From Clostridium sp. (lineage in GTDB: Bacteria; Bacillota; Clostridia; Clostridiales; Clostridiaceae), in contig JAFSER010000026.1 of the NCBI GenBank assembly GCA_017435645.1, positions 1 to 35,919 on the forward strand: a stretch of 35,919 nucleotides of DNA, in the 5' to 3' direction. Position 1 is the stretch's first letter; each line of letters begins with the position of its first letter. Below are positions 1-8,590 of this stretch, piece by piece. The translations under genes and the position numbers were made by a program. Under the pieces are notes generated by a model that did no database searches, was not told where the DNA came from, and worked only from the letters and a program-made list of their open reading frames with translations.

Positions 1-344
1 CAAGCGGTACACCCGGAAACGGAGCGGGCAACTCCAATATGTTTCCCTATTCGACCTTGCTCCAGGTGGGGTTTACATAGCCATCATGTCACCATGATGC
101 TGGTGAGCTCTTACCTCGCCTTTCCACCCTTACCTTAAGTGCACTCCAAATCTATGATTTGGTTAGTGGAACTTATACATTCTAATTTATTAGAATGTAT
201 TCATTTTTAACTTAAGGCGGTATCTCTCTGTTGCACTTTCCTTCAAGTCGCCTTGACTGGACGTTATCCAGCACCCTGCCCTATGGAGCTCCGACTTTCC
301 TCTCCTAGATCTAAGTCTAGCAGCGATTGCATGTCTTACTCGCA
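1..344 (-). ncRNA. rnpB: RNase P RNA, class A, 3' end cut by window edge
   Basis: Catalytic RNA that removes 5' leaders from pre-tRNAs. Read on the minus strand, the segment near 240-305 carries the conserved AGGAAAGTCGGAGCTCCATA block, then GGGCAGGGTGC and GTGCAACAGAGAGATACCGCC. Further along are GGTAAGAGCTCACC, GTAAACCCCACCTGGAGCAAGG and TCGAATAGGGAAACATA. These match the order of conserved blocks in bacterial class A RNase P RNA as I know it from E. coli. The last part, including the distal strand of P1, lies beyond position 1. The 5' end near 344 is inferred from the promoter just upstream. An AT-rich hairpin near 174-202 (12-base arms) extends the P8/P9 region. Identity is secure; the exact 5' end is approximate. 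Confidence 0.96.
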
Positions 345-350
345 AAAAAT

Positions 351-379
351 ATATTAACACATATTTCTAAATAACACAA
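351..379 (-). promoter_or_regulatory. Promoter of rnpB
   Basis: On the minus strand a TTGTGT -35 (374-379) and a TAATAT -10 (351-356) are separated by 17 bases. The predicted transcription start near 344 coincides with the beginning of recognisable RNase P RNA. It lies between the stop codon of the 83-aa gene and rnpB, so rnpB is probably transcribed on its own. Spacing is ideal but the -35 is imperfect. Confidence 0.6.
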
Positions 380-396
380 ATGAATTTTTTTACATT

Positions 397-648
397 TTAG
401 ACAAATTGAAGTATTAATACTAACATTATAAGTATAACCCACGTATAAAACCCTATTCCAGAAAATAAGAGAGTTAATATTAAAAGTATAAAAATAACTA
501 ATCTTGCAGCAGGATTAATACAATTCTTAAAAAATATTGGTCCTCCTGTTCCAATATTCTTTCCTATACCATCAAATATATCCTTAATTCCATCTTGAAA
601 AACCTTTGTCCAAGATCCTTTTTTCTTTCTATAATAAGATTTACCCAT
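397..648 (-). CDS. Small hypothetical membrane protein (83 aa)
   Basis: I do not recognise this gene. The first 45 residues are basic and hydrophilic, starting MGKSYYRKKKGSW, and include a Gly-rich stretch GIGKNIGTGG. The remainder (about 48-83) is almost entirely hydrophobic and could form two short membrane segments around a GIGFYTW turn, ending close to the C terminus. The ATG is preceded by AGGAG at a normal distance, which supports real translation. It sits alone between rnpB and a decayed VOC fragment. The basic N terminus would be expected on the cytoplasmic side. Its role is unknown. Confidence 0.65.
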   Translation of the reverse strand: MGKSYYRKKKGSWTKVFQDGIKDIFDGIGKNIGTGGPIFFKNCINPAARLVIFILLILTLLFSGIGFYTWVILIMLVLILQFV

Positions 649-746
649 TCTAAAACTCCTAAATTATTTTCTTATTATAATTCTATGAAGAATGAACCTA
701 AATAGTTATAATATAATTTAATTAACTATCTTAAATTATATTATAT

Positions 747-818
747 TTACTTTAGCATTTTATCCATATCATCTGTCCAAATTGTAATAAAATTAATTTC
801 TGCTCTTATTATATGCAC
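747..818 (-). pseudogene. Remnant of a VOC (glyoxalase-fold) family gene
   Basis: The minus strand reads RAEINFITIWTDDMDKMLK and then stops. This resembles the first beta strand and helix of VOC/glyoxalase-fold proteins, which typically continue with FY..VLG. Nothing VOC-like follows before the 83-aa gene. AGAGGTG lies at normal spacing from codon 809-807, which is ATA (ATA AGA GCA GAA) where homologs would be expected to have ATG. The only upstream start is a GTG at 818 that overlaps the Shine-Dalgarno. The fragment begins 18 bases after the stop of the ACT gene, so an ACT-VOC operon probably decayed. Family assignment rests on a short match from memory. Confidence 0.5.
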
Positions 819-836
819 CTCTTCTAAATTATAAAT

Positions 837-1205
837 CTATTTATTTATTTTATATCCATTATTCTCAAGTACATCTATTGCTCTTTTAAAATATTCTTTC
901 TTTATTAATATATAATCTGTATTAAATGTGGATACTGCAAATATACCAATTTTATTTTCAGCTAATAAAGTTGATATTTTAGATAATATTCCTATAAGAG
1001 AAAAGTCTAATATCCCCTGTATTCTAAATGCTTTCCAACCATTATCACATTCAATTATGTTTTGGGGTACGAAAGTTGTACTACATACTACTGATAACTC
1101 TTCATCTGTCTTTCCTATAAAACAAAATTCATCTTCATAATTTACTAATGATAAATCTTTTACTTTACATACTGAAAACTCTTTATTTATTATTTTTAAT
1201 TCCAT
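837..1205 (-). CDS. ACT domain-containing protein (122 aa)
   Basis: This is a small stand-alone protein of the ACT_7/CASTOR-like family, whose ACT folds bind amino acids in regulatory roles. The C-terminal half (about 55-118) shows the pattern: KAFRIQG, then SLIGILSKISTLLAENKIGIFAVSTF with the strand-helix-strand shape of an ACT domain, then DYILIKKEYFKRAIDVLENNGY. The N-terminal part with VNYEDEFCFIGKTDEELSVVC is typical of this family. The ATG follows TAGGAGGTTATTAAA, a strong ribosome site. A likely promoter lies at 1240-1267 and a decayed VOC fragment follows. The ligand is not evident from sequence. Confidence 0.82.
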   Translation of the reverse strand: MELKIINKEFSVCKVKDLSLVNYEDEFCFIGKTDEELSVVCSTTFVPQNIIECDNGWKAFRIQGILDFSLIGILSKISTLLAENKIGIFAVSTFNTDYILIKKEYFKRAIDVLENNGYKINK

Positions 1206-1239
1206 TTTAATAACCTCCTATAAAAATTATATTTTTATT

Positions 1240-1267
1240 ATTATAAATAATATTAATTATTTGTAAA
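1240..1267 (-). promoter_or_regulatory. Probable promoter of the ACT gene
   Basis: TTTACA (1262-1267) and TATAAT (1240-1245) on the minus strand are separated by 16 bases, about 35 bases upstream of the ACT start codon. The rest of 1206-1426 is AT-rich, and I see no other feature in it. AT-rich DNA produces such matches by chance, so confidence is moderate. Confidence 0.45.
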
Positions 1268-1426
1268 TTTTCCAGCTTATTAATAAAAACTTAAAATTTA
1301 CGTGGTATTGTTAATATAGGAATTTAGTTGAAGTTTAAAATCAAATAATATACTAAATAAAATATATGTATTTTTAATTAAATTAATATTATTGAATTTC
1401 TCATACTTTCTTAATTATATAAAAGT

Positions 1427-1461
1427 GGAGATGTTTCCTATACTTTAGGATATACATCTCC
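1427..1461 (-). terminator. Terminator after the rpoD-trmK-nif3 genes
   Basis: An outer stem of GGAGATGT/ACATCTCC (1427-1434 with 1454-1461) encloses an inner TCCTA/TAGGA stem. On the minus strand it is followed by ACTTTTATATAATT. It begins 10 bases beyond the nif3 stop codon, where the dnaG-rpoD-trmK-nif3 transcript should end. Confidence 0.72.
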
Positions 1462-1470
1462 ATATTAATT

Positions 1471-2262
1471 TTAAATTACTATATATGGATCACTACTATA
1501 CTCAGAAACAATTATTTCTACATCCGTTAATTTATCTTGTAATTTTTTTATTACTTCTAAAAACACTATCCATTCCGATGAAAAATGTCCTGTATCTATA
1601 ATTGATACTCCCATTTCCTTATAATCACTTGCAAAATGATATGTAGTATCTCCTGTAATTACACAATCTGCTCCTCTTTTATAGGCTTCCTTTAAAAAGC
1701 TACTACCACTTCCATTGATTATAGCAATAGTACTTACCTCTTCTTTTGCCTTTACTACCTTTAAAGCTTCTATATTAAGCTTTTTCTTAACATTGTTAAT
1801 TAAACTATCTATCTTAATAGGATTATCTAATCTAACTATTCTTCCTAGTCCTTCATTAGAATCTCTAGAATTTTTATTTTCTTCTATTAACTCCTTTGAA
1901 TTATATCCTAAAATATTTACTATAGTTTCATTTAGTCCTTCTCTAGCAGAATCTAGATTAGTATGGCTAGAATATACACTTATATCACTTTTTATAAGTT
2001 TAATAATTTTTTTACCAATTAAACTATCTGTTGTTATACAACTTGGCTTATTAAATATAAGTGGGTGATGAGTTATTATTAAATCTATGTTCTTATCTTC
2101 TGCTTCCTCTATAACTTTTAAGGTACAATCTAAAGCTAAAAGAACCTTTTTAACTTCTTTTTCTTTATCTCCAACCATTAAACCAACATTATCAAAATCT
2201 TCTTTTAAATTTACTGGAGCAAAATCCTCCATTATTTTTATAATATCTTTTACCCTTTTCAT
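1471..2262 (-). CDS. Nif3-like dinuclear metal-centre protein (YqfO/GTP cyclohydrolase I type 2 family)
   Basis: At 263 aa this is the short form of the Nif3 family, lacking the central insertion of Bacillus YqfO. These toroidal hexamers bind two metals per subunit, and the physiological substrate is unsettled. Metal-binding motifs are visible: ITHHPLIF (His pair near 64-65), SSHTNLDSA (about 98-106), and the C-terminal GDTTYHFASDYKEMGVSIIDTGHFSSEW, where the final His and Glu complete the site. The N terminus VKDIIKIMEDFAPVNLKEDFDNVGLMVGD is diagnostic. AGGAAG precedes the ATG. It lies 11 bases after trmK, the same pair as yqfN-yqfO in Bacillus, and is probably co-transcribed. Confidence 0.93.
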   Translation of the reverse strand: MKRVKDIIKIMEDFAPVNLKEDFDNVGLMVGDKEKEVKKVLLALDCTLKVIEEAEDKNIDLIITHHPLIFNKPSCITTDSLIGKKIIKLIKSDISVYSSHTNLDSAREGLNETIVNILGYNSKELIEENKNSRDSNEGLGRIVRLDNPIKIDSLINNVKKKLNIEALKVVKAKEEVSTIAIINGSGSSFLKEAYKRGADCVITGDTTYHFASDYKEMGVSIIDTGHFSSEWIVFLEVIKKLQDKLTDVEIIVSEYSSDPYIVI

Positions 2263-2273
2263 ACTTTTACTTC

Positions 2274-2966
2274 CTATATATAATTAATTATTGTTGTAAG
2301 TATATTAATTTTTTCTTTAATAGAATTTCTTCTTTCTTGAGCAGATACAGTACTTTCAGTTATAAATCCAAGAATTTTATTATAATTTTCTATTTTATAA
2401 TTTAAGTACTCCTTAATTAATGGATGCTTTTGCATTAATAACTTAGGGCTTACTTCATAATATATTTCATCTAAAGACATTGATTCTCCATCTTTTTTTC
2501 TTACTTTAAATAATTCATAATATTTACCCTCTTCTTCGCAAAGATCTTCACATATTATTTCATAATCATTATTATATAAATATTCTCTTAATATTTCTGG
2601 ATTTTGTGCTGGTACTAAAATTAAATAACTTATTGAGCTTACTTTATCCTTGCTTTCTTCAAGAATATCTCTTATTAAATTTCCACCCATTCCTGCTATT
2701 ATTACAGCTTCTACTTCACCTTTTTCTATAGGCTTTAAACCATCTCCTAGTCTAAATTCTATTTCATCTCCAGCTCCCTCTAATATAGCATTAAGTCTTG
2801 CCTTATCTAAAGGATCTTTATTTATATCTATAGCAATAGCTTTCTTGCATAAGTTATTTTTTGTAGCATATAAAGGTATATATCCATGATCAGTTCCTAC
2901 ATCTGCTAATACCACGGTTTTATCCATATTTTCAATTATAAACTTTAATCTTTTGCTTAGTTCCAT
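2274..2966 (-). CDS. trmK: tRNA (adenine(22)-N1)-methyltransferase TrmK
   Basis: An SAM-dependent methyltransferase that forms m1A22 in tRNA. The N-terminal SAM fold is clear: LADVGTDHGYIPLYA (motif I, about 21-35), KAIAIDINKDPLDKA (acidic motif II), and VEAVIIAGMGGNLIRDIL (motif IV, GMGG being typical of the family). The C-terminal third is a helical coiled region (about 175-228), as in YqfN. The 230-aa length is usual. AAGGAG precedes the ATG. It lies 43 bases after rpoD, across a hairpin that overlaps the rpoD stop, so its expression may depend on read-through from the dnaG-rpoD transcript. Confidence 0.94.
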   Translation of the reverse strand: MELSKRLKFIIENMDKTVVLADVGTDHGYIPLYATKNNLCKKAIAIDINKDPLDKARLNAILEGAGDEIEFRLGDGLKPIEKGEVEAVIIAGMGGNLIRDILEESKDKVSSISYLILVPAQNPEILREYLYNNDYEIICEDLCEEEGKYYELFKVRKKDGESMSLDEIYYEVSPKLLMQKHPLIKEYLNYKIENYNKILGFITESTVSAQERRNSIKEKINILTTIINYI

Positions 2967-2992
2967 ATATTTCTTCTCCTTGCTAAATTAAA

Positions 2993-3014
2993 ATTAGCAC
3001 CTTTTGGTGCTAAT
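2993..3014 (-). terminator. Terminator-like hairpin overlapping the rpoD stop codon
   Basis: A perfect 9-base stem ATTAGCACC/GGTGCTAAT with an AAAA loop on the minus strand is followed by TTTAATTTAG. The rpoD stop TAG (3010-3012) lies inside the 5' arm. trmK starts only 27 bases further on, and no separate promoter fits in the gap, so the hairpin probably attenuates rather than fully stops transcription into trmK-nif3. Confidence 0.7.
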
Positions 3015-4116
3015 CTAAATAATCCTTTAACTTTTTACTTCTGGAAGGATGTCTTAATTTTCTTAATGCTTTTGCTTCTATTTGTCTTATTCTTTCTCTT
3101 GTAACATTGAATTCCTTACCAACTTCTTCAAGAGTTCTTGCTCTACCATCATCTAAACCAAATCTTAATCTTAATACTTTTTCTTCTCTTGGAGTTAATG
3201 TATCTAAAACATTTATTAATTGCTCCTTAAGCATTGTAAATGCAGCTGCTTCTGCTGGTGCTAAGGCATCATCATCTGGAATAAAATCTCCTAAATGTGA
3301 ATCTTCTTCTTCACCTATAGGTGTTTCTAATGAAACTGGTTCTTGAGCAATTTTTTGAATTTCTCTTACCTTATCTACTGGTAAATCCATAACCTTAGAA
3401 ATTTCTTCTGGGAAAGGATCTCTTCCAAGCTCTTGTAATAATTGTCTTTGGACTCTTATTAATTTATTAATAGTTTCTACCATATGTACCGGTATTCTTA
3501 TAGTTCTTGCTTGATCTGCTATAGCTCTTGTAATTGCCTGTCTTATCCACCATGTAGCATATGTTGAAAACTTAAAGCCTTTTCTATAATCAAATTTTTC
3601 TACTGCTTTAATTAAACCTAAATTTCCTTCTTGAATAAGGTCTAGAAATAACATTCCTCTACCTACATATCTTTTTGCAATACTTACAACAAGTCTTAAA
3701 TTTGCTTCTGCTAATTTCTTCTTAGCTCTTTGATCTCCTTGTTCTATTCTATTTGCTAAATCAATTTCTTCTTCAGAGGATAATAGTGGAACTTTTCCTA
3801 TTTCTTTTAAGTACATTCTAACAGGATCATCAATAGCAATACCTTCTGGAATAGTTAAATCTAATTCTTCTTCTACAACTTCTTCACCACTTGGCTCTCC
3901 GATAACTTCTATTCCCATAGACTCTAAAACTTCATATATTTTCTCTATTTGCTCTGGACTTAAATCAATATGTTCAAGTTCATCCATTATTTCTTTATAT
4001 GTTAAAGTACCACCTTTTTTTCCTTTTTCAAGCAGATTCTTAACTATATTCATCTTACTATTTCTATCTTCTTGATCTTTCTTAACCTGCTTAACTTTTG
4101 TTTTTTCATCTAACAT
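3010..4116 (-). CDS. rpoD: RNA polymerase primary sigma factor SigA/RpoD
   Basis: The vegetative sigma factor that recognises the -10/-35 promoters seen throughout this window. Region 1.2 is [16 protein letters not shown]. Regions 2.1-2.4 run from [16 protein letters not shown] through [20 protein letters not shown] to [17 protein letters not shown]. Region 3 follows RTIRIPVHM. Region 4.2 carries the helix-turn-helix [29 protein letters not shown]. Region 1.1 is short, so the 368-aa length is typical of Gram-positives. I chose the ATG at 4116, preceded by AAGGAGGTAAAAAT; the frame is open 27 bases further upstream but no ribosome site supports that. It lies 45 bases after dnaG in the conserved dnaG-rpoD operon. 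Confidence 0.98.
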   Translation of the reverse strand: MLDEKTKVKQVKKDQEDRNSKMNIVKNLLEKGKKGGTLTYKEIMDELEHIDLSPEQIEKIYEVLESMGIEVIGEPSGEEVVEEELDLTIPEGIAIDDPVRMYLKEIGKVPLLSSEEEIDLANRIEQGDQRAKKKLAEANLRLVVSIAKRYVGRGMLFLDLIQEGNLGLIKAVEKFDYRKGFKFSTYATWWIRQAITRAIADQARTIRIPVHMVETINKLIRVQRQLLQELGRDPFPEEISKVMDLPVDKVREIQKIAQEPVSLETPIGEEEDSHLGDFIPDDDALAPAEAAAFTMLKEQLINVLDTLTPREEKVLRLRFGLDDGRARTLEEVGKEFNVTRERIRQIEAKALRKLRHPSRSKKLKDYLD

Positions 4117-4161
4117 ATTTTTACCTCCTTCCGTTATTGCCAACTATATCCACACCTCTCT

Positions 4162-5919
4162 TTAGCTTCTCATTAAATTTTTTAATTCAATAGCTATTTT
4201 AATAGATTCCTCAATCTTTCCTTGTGATTCTAATTGCTTTTGCTTTTGCTTTAATTCTTGTAATCTTTCATTTAATTTATAGCTATTTATTTGATTTATT
4301 AAATCTTGAATTAATTTCTTAACATCTTTTCCTATAAGAATATGTTCTTCTTTAATTTTAACAACTTCCTCAATAGTTTTTATTTCTGTACATTTAGATT
4401 CTAAAAAAGCTTCTATATTATTTATATTTCCCTTTTTAGCATCTTTAATAATAGAAAAAATCTCTTTATGTTCTGGAAGAATTAACTCATCTTGGCTTAT
4501 TGAATTAATAATGTAATTATAATATTCTTCATTTAAACATAACTTTAATAAAGATCTTTCAGCCTTTAAATAAATAGGCTCCTTATATAATCTTGTTCCA
4601 TTTTCTTCCTTATTATTCACAAATTCTTTATTTTCTATGTTTTTTGTCATTTTATTTGCTAATAAATCATATAATGACTGTTCTTTTATACCTGTATTTT
4701 CAGATATCATCTTAATATAGATATCTTTTTCAACTGGATTTACATTAGCTAAAATTTCAGTAACTCTGTTACCATATTTTATTAAATCATTTTTATTTTT
4801 GAAATTAATGTCTTCTCCAGCCTTTTTAATTCTGTACTCTACCAATCCTTCTGCTTCATTTATTAATTTAGTAAATGCATCCTTACCATTACTTCTTACA
4901 TACTCATCAGGATCTTTCCCTTGAGGAATAGTTAATACTCTTACATCAAACCCAACTTCTTTAAGTATTTCTAATCCTCTCATTGTTGCTGTTTGCCCAG
5001 CTACATCTGCATCATAAGATATAATAACCTTATCTGCATACCTCTTTAAAAGTCTTGCTTGATTTACGGTTAATGCAGTTCCTAAAGATGCAACTACATT
5101 AGTGATTCCATACTGATGTAATGTTATTAAGTCCATATACCCTTCTACTATAATGAAATATCTTTCCTTTAAATTACCTTTGATTGCAAAGTTTAGTCCA
5201 TATAAATTAGTTCCCTTTTGAAATACGAAAGTTTCTGGTGAGTTTAAATATTTTGGCTTAGAATCATCTAATACTCTACCACCAAATCCTATAACTTTAC
5301 CTCTATAATCAAAAACTGGAAACATAACTCTATTTCTAAATCTATCATACTTATTTCCCGTCTTTTGAGATGGTAGTACTAATCCAGCCTCTAATAATAA
5401 ATTTTCATTGAAACCTTTGTTTTTTAAGTAAAATAATAGACTATTCCAACTATCCTTTGCATATCCTAATCCAAATCTTTTTATAGTTTCTTTTCTTATT
5501 CCTCTATTTAAGAAATAATCAAGAGCACTTTTATTAGATATTAAATTGGTATAAAAAAATCTTCCAGCTTCTACATTTACTTTATAAAGTAATTCTTTCT
5601 TCCTTGTGACTGGGCTTATTTTTTTTTCACTTTCTAATACTATATTTGCTCTCTCAGCTAAATATTTAACAGCATCTATAAAATTTAAGTTTCTATTTTT
5701 CATAACAAAAGTAATTACATTTCCAGATTCACCACAACCAAAACATTTATAAATTTGCTTTTCTTGTGATACTGAAAAAGAAGGGGATTTTTCATTATGA
5801 AATGGACATAATCCTGAAAAGCTTCTACCAGCTTTTTTTAGTCTAACTGACTCTGATATTACATCAACAATATCATTTTCTTCTTTGATTTTTTCTAGAA
5901 TCTCTTCAGAAATCTGCAA
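4162..5919 (-). CDS. dnaG: DNA primase DnaG
   Basis: Synthesises RNA primers at the replication fork with the DnaB helicase. The CHC2 zinc finger uses C38, H41, C59 and C62 (CPFHNEKSPSF to KCFGCGESG). The catalytic core includes FRNRVMFPVFDYRGKVIGFGGR, and the TOPRIM domain shows IIVEGYMDLITLHQYG, SLGTALT and YDADVAGQTA with its paired acidic residues. The C-terminal helicase-interaction region is helical and Lys/Glu-rich (about 440-585). The start is a TTG at 5919, well supported by AAGGAGGTGA and by alignment of the MQISEEILEKIKEENDIVD opening. The 585-aa length is normal. It lies between dgt and rpoD. Confidence 0.98.
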   Translation of the reverse strand: MQISEEILEKIKEENDIVDVISESVRLKKAGRSFSGLCPFHNEKSPSFSVSQEKQIYKCFGCGESGNVITFVMKNRNLNFIDAVKYLAERANIVLESEKKISPVTRKKELLYKVNVEAGRFFYTNLISNKSALDYFLNRGIRKETIKRFGLGYAKDSWNSLLFYLKNKGFNENLLLEAGLVLPSQKTGNKYDRFRNRVMFPVFDYRGKVIGFGGRVLDDSKPKYLNSPETFVFQKGTNLYGLNFAIKGNLKERYFIIVEGYMDLITLHQYGITNVVASLGTALTVNQARLLKRYADKVIISYDADVAGQTATMRGLEILKEVGFDVRVLTIPQGKDPDEYVRSNGKDAFTKLINEAEGLVEYRIKKAGEDINFKNKNDLIKYGNRVTEILANVNPVEKDIYIKMISENTGIKEQSLYDLLANKMTKNIENKEFVNNKEENGTRLYKEPIYLKAERSLLKLCLNEEYYNYIINSISQDELILPEHKEIFSIIKDAKKGNINNIEAFLESKCTEIKTIEEVVKIKEEHILIGKDVKKLIQDLINQINSYKLNERLQELKQKQKQLESQGKIEESIKIAIELKNLMRS

Positions 5920-6089
5920 GGAGATTCACCTCCTTACCTATAATTTTCGTCAACCTATAACTATTTCGACATATTCTATAAAAATCCTTCTTTATTAAAA
6001 ATTTTTTATATTTTTTTATTAAATCATCTTTATTTATATTCTTTACCAACTTTAAAATTCCTTTATTCTAAAATAAAATTTTGTAAAAA

Positions 6090-7121
6090 TTAGTATATAA
6101 CTAATTTAGGAACAAAGATTGAATTAAATGTACTTAAACAATAATCATCGCTCATTCCTGATATATAGTCTGCTACAGCTCTTTTAACGCCTTCTTTTCT
6201 AGCAATATCCTTATATAGTTCTGGTAATTCATCACTATGTTTATAGTAATAATTAATTAAATTTTCTAATACAAACTTCGCTTTATTTCTTTCTACCTTT
6301 AAAATATCTCCTAGGTAAATATTATTAAACATAAACCTTCTTAGTTCAGTCATAGCTTCCCAAACTTCTTGACTAAATTCTATATCTATATTTCCATTTT
6401 CTATAGCTTTTGTTGTATTTATCACAACATCTTTAACTAAAGTTTCTATTCTTTTTGAATGAGTATCGCCTAGGACTTCTATTACATTTTTAGGTAATAT
6501 ATCTTCACTTAAAAGTCCAGCTCTAATAGAATCGTCTATATCATGATTTAAGTATGCTATTTTATCGCTAACCTTTACAACTCTTCCTTCTAAAGTAGCT
6601 GCCTTATTCTTATCATTTTTACTTAATCCACTATGATTTAATATTCCATCAATTACTTCTTTTGATAAGTTTAATCCTCTTCCATTTTTTTCTAATAATC
6701 TTACAACTCTAACACTTTGCTCATTATGCCTAAAGCCTTCTTCTAAAAATTCATTTAATACTTCCTCTCCATTATGAGCAAAAGCTGCATGCCCTAAATC
6801 ATGTCCTACTGATATAGCTTCTATTAATTGTTCATTCAACCCTATTCCAATTCCTATTGTTCTAGCTATTTGAGATACTTCTAATGTATGAGTCAATCTA
6901 GTTCTATAATGATCTCCAAAGGTTTTTATATATACTTGAGTTTTATGTTTCAATCTTCTAAATGATTTACTGTGAATAATTCTATCTCTATCCACCATAA
7001 AGCATGTTCTTATAGAATCTTTATCCTCCTCTTTTTCTCTTCCTAAGGTCTCACTACTAAATGTTGCTTCTGGAATTAATGTCAACCTTTCAATCCCTTC
7101 CATTTTTTCTCTTACATTCAT
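6090..7121 (-). CDS. dgt: dGTP triphosphohydrolase-like HD protein
   Basis: HD-domain nucleotidase of the Dgt family, which hydrolyses dNTPs to deoxynucleoside and tripolyphosphate and so can affect dNTP pools for replication. The signature [19 protein letters not shown] (about 45-65) is followed by the metal ligands: H in [12 protein letters not shown] in [16 protein letters not shown], and the later D in [22 protein letters not shown] is also typical. I chose ATG at 7121 because AGAGGTGA lies at the right distance; the GTG at 7130 overlaps that ribosome site. This gives 343 aa. It sits upstream of dnaG-rpoD in the same direction. True substrate preference cannot be read from sequence. Confidence 0.94.
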   Translation of the reverse strand: MNVREKMEGIERLTLIPEATFSSETLGREKEEDKDSIRTCFMVDRDRIIHSKSFRRLKHKTQVYIKTFGDHYRTRLTHTLEVSQIARTIGIGIGLNEQLIEAISVGHDLGHAAFAHNGEEVLNEFLEEGFRHNEQSVRVVRLLEKNGRGLNLSKEVIDGILNHSGLSKNDKNKAATLEGRVVKVSDKIAYLNHDIDDSIRAGLLSEDILPKNVIEVLGDTHSKRIETLVKDVVINTTKAIENGNIDIEFSQEVWEAMTELRRFMFNNIYLGDILKVERNKAKFVLENLINYYYKHSDELPELYKDIARKEGVKRAVADYISGMSDDYCLSTFNSIFVPKLVIY

Positions 7122-7265
7122 ATATCTCACCTCTATATTACATATTCTATATTTTTCTCTATTTTCCTCTATTTAAACATATTTATTAATAATATATTTA
7201 ATACCTAGAATATTTTCTTTTTTAAACTAATATCTTATTAATAAGTAATTGTAAAGGAGAGAATT

Positions 7266-8330
7266 ATGGAAAACTTTTCTCATAACAATATAGATGAATT
7301 ATTACCTATAGAAGAAATAAAAAATAAAATTTTAATATATTATAATTTGGAGAATTCCTCTGTTATTAATGTTAAATTTAAAAATACTGAAAAACAACGA
7401 GCAGTATACAAAATAGAAAATAATAATAAAGAATATTGTTTAAAAAAGGTTTATTATGATGAAGAAAATCTGCTTTATGTTTATTCTGCTATGGAATGGT
7501 GCTATCATTCTGGTATAAATACCCCAAAGCTACTTCCTACAATTAATGGTAATAGATATGTAAAACATAAAGATATGCTTTTTATTTTAACACCATGGAT
7601 AAAGGGTGATAAATGCGATTTTGATAATATTAATGATGTTTTATTATCTGCCAGAACTCTAGGTAAGTTACATAGAAACTCAAAAAATTTCTTTCCTATA
7701 GAAGGAAGTTATGAAAGGAAAGGACTTGAAAACTATTGTGACTCCATAACAAAACATTTTAATCAGCTATTATTAAACATTAATAATGCTCATAAGTATA
7801 ATGATAGATTTTCTAAGATTTTTCTAGATAATTTAGACGAAAATTTAGAGCTAGCCAAACTATCCTTTGAGCTTTCTTCATCTATAGAAATTAATGATTT
7901 AACAACTTGTCTTTGCCATGGTGATTATGTAAATAAAAATATATTAATTGATAATAAAGATAATATTTCTTTAATAGATTTTGACAAATGTAAAAAAGAT
8001 TTTGCATCTAGAGATATTTCTTACTTTTTAAGACGATTATTAAAGAGAGAAAATACAAATTGGCAAATTAATCTAACTTTAAACATATTAGAATCATATA
8101 TGATTGAAAATAAATTAACAGATTCAGATTTAAAATTCATACTAGCTTATATAGCTTTTCCTCAAAAATATTGGAAGATATCTAGGGATTACTATAAAAA
8201 TATAAAAAAATGTAATAAAAATTCTTTTATTTCTATTCTTAATAAATCCATTAAAAAAAGTAAAAATCAATTAACTTTTTCTTATGAGTTAATTAATGAA
8301 TTTAGGAGAAAGTGGTCACTAAATATCTAA
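7266..8330 (+). CDS. CotS-like spore coat protein / aminoglycoside-phosphotransferase-fold kinase
   Basis: A 354-aa protein with a kinase-like APH fold. The N lobe contains VYKIENNNKEYCLKKVY (a candidate ATP-binding lysine). The hinge region reads LFILTPWIKGDKC. The catalytic loop is LCHGDYVNKNILID (HGD....N), and the metal site is LIDFDKCKKDFASRDISYFLRR. This matches CotS/YutH-type spore coat proteins, which are found in sporulating Firmicutes. Key catalytic residues are retained, so activity is possible. AAGGAGAG precedes the ATG. It is one of only two full-length plus-strand genes and diverges from dgt. A hairpin terminator follows at 8497. A mother-cell promoter would be expected but I could not identify one in 7131-7265. 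Confidence 0.82.
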   Translation: MENFSHNNIDELLPIEEIKNKILIYYNLENSSVINVKFKNTEKQRAVYKIENNNKEYCLKKVYYDEENLLYVYSAMEWCYHSGINTPKLLPTINGNRYVKHKDMLFILTPWIKGDKCDFDNINDVLLSARTLGKLHRNSKNFFPIEGSYERKGLENYCDSITKHFNQLLLNINNAHKYNDRFSKIFLDNLDENLELAKLSFELSSSIEINDLTTCLCHGDYVNKNILIDNKDNISLIDFDKCKKDFASRDISYFLRRLLKRENTNWQINLTLNILESYMIENKLTDSDLKFILAYIAFPQKYWKISRDYYKNIKKCNKNSFISILNKSIKKSKNQLTFSYELINEFRRKWSLNI

Positions 8331-8496
8331 AGATATTCCTAGTTAGTTTAAGAATTCTATTTTTCTTAGCAAGTAATTTACATCATAGGTTTATTGTATA
8401 AAGAATATATATACATTTTATAGATTTTATTTTTTAAATAGTATTTCTCTTTAATTAAATTGTACATTATGAATTATAAATAAATAGTATAAAGAA

Positions 8497-8534
8497 AACC
8501 AGTAGAAATATTACATATCTACTGGTTATTTTTT
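8497..8534 (+). terminator. Bidirectional terminator between the CotS-like gene and ppdK
   Basis: A perfect 10-base stem AACCAGTAGA/TCTACTGGTT (8497-8506 with 8518-8527) has an 11-base loop and is followed on the plus strand by ATTTTTT. On the minus strand it is followed by TTCTTTATAC. It serves convergent genes: the CotS-like gene from the left and ppdK from the right. The rest of 8331-8590 is AT-rich with nothing else recognisable. Confidence 0.85.
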
Positions 8535-8590
8535 AGAAATTATCTTTACAATCTTTTTAAATTATAATTTTTAGATAGTTTCTTTTATTA

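Noticed and set aside
7131..7265. SigK-type promoter for the CotS-like gene
   Set aside because: CATATTTATTA is near the pattern but lacks the required TA spacing and a matching -35.
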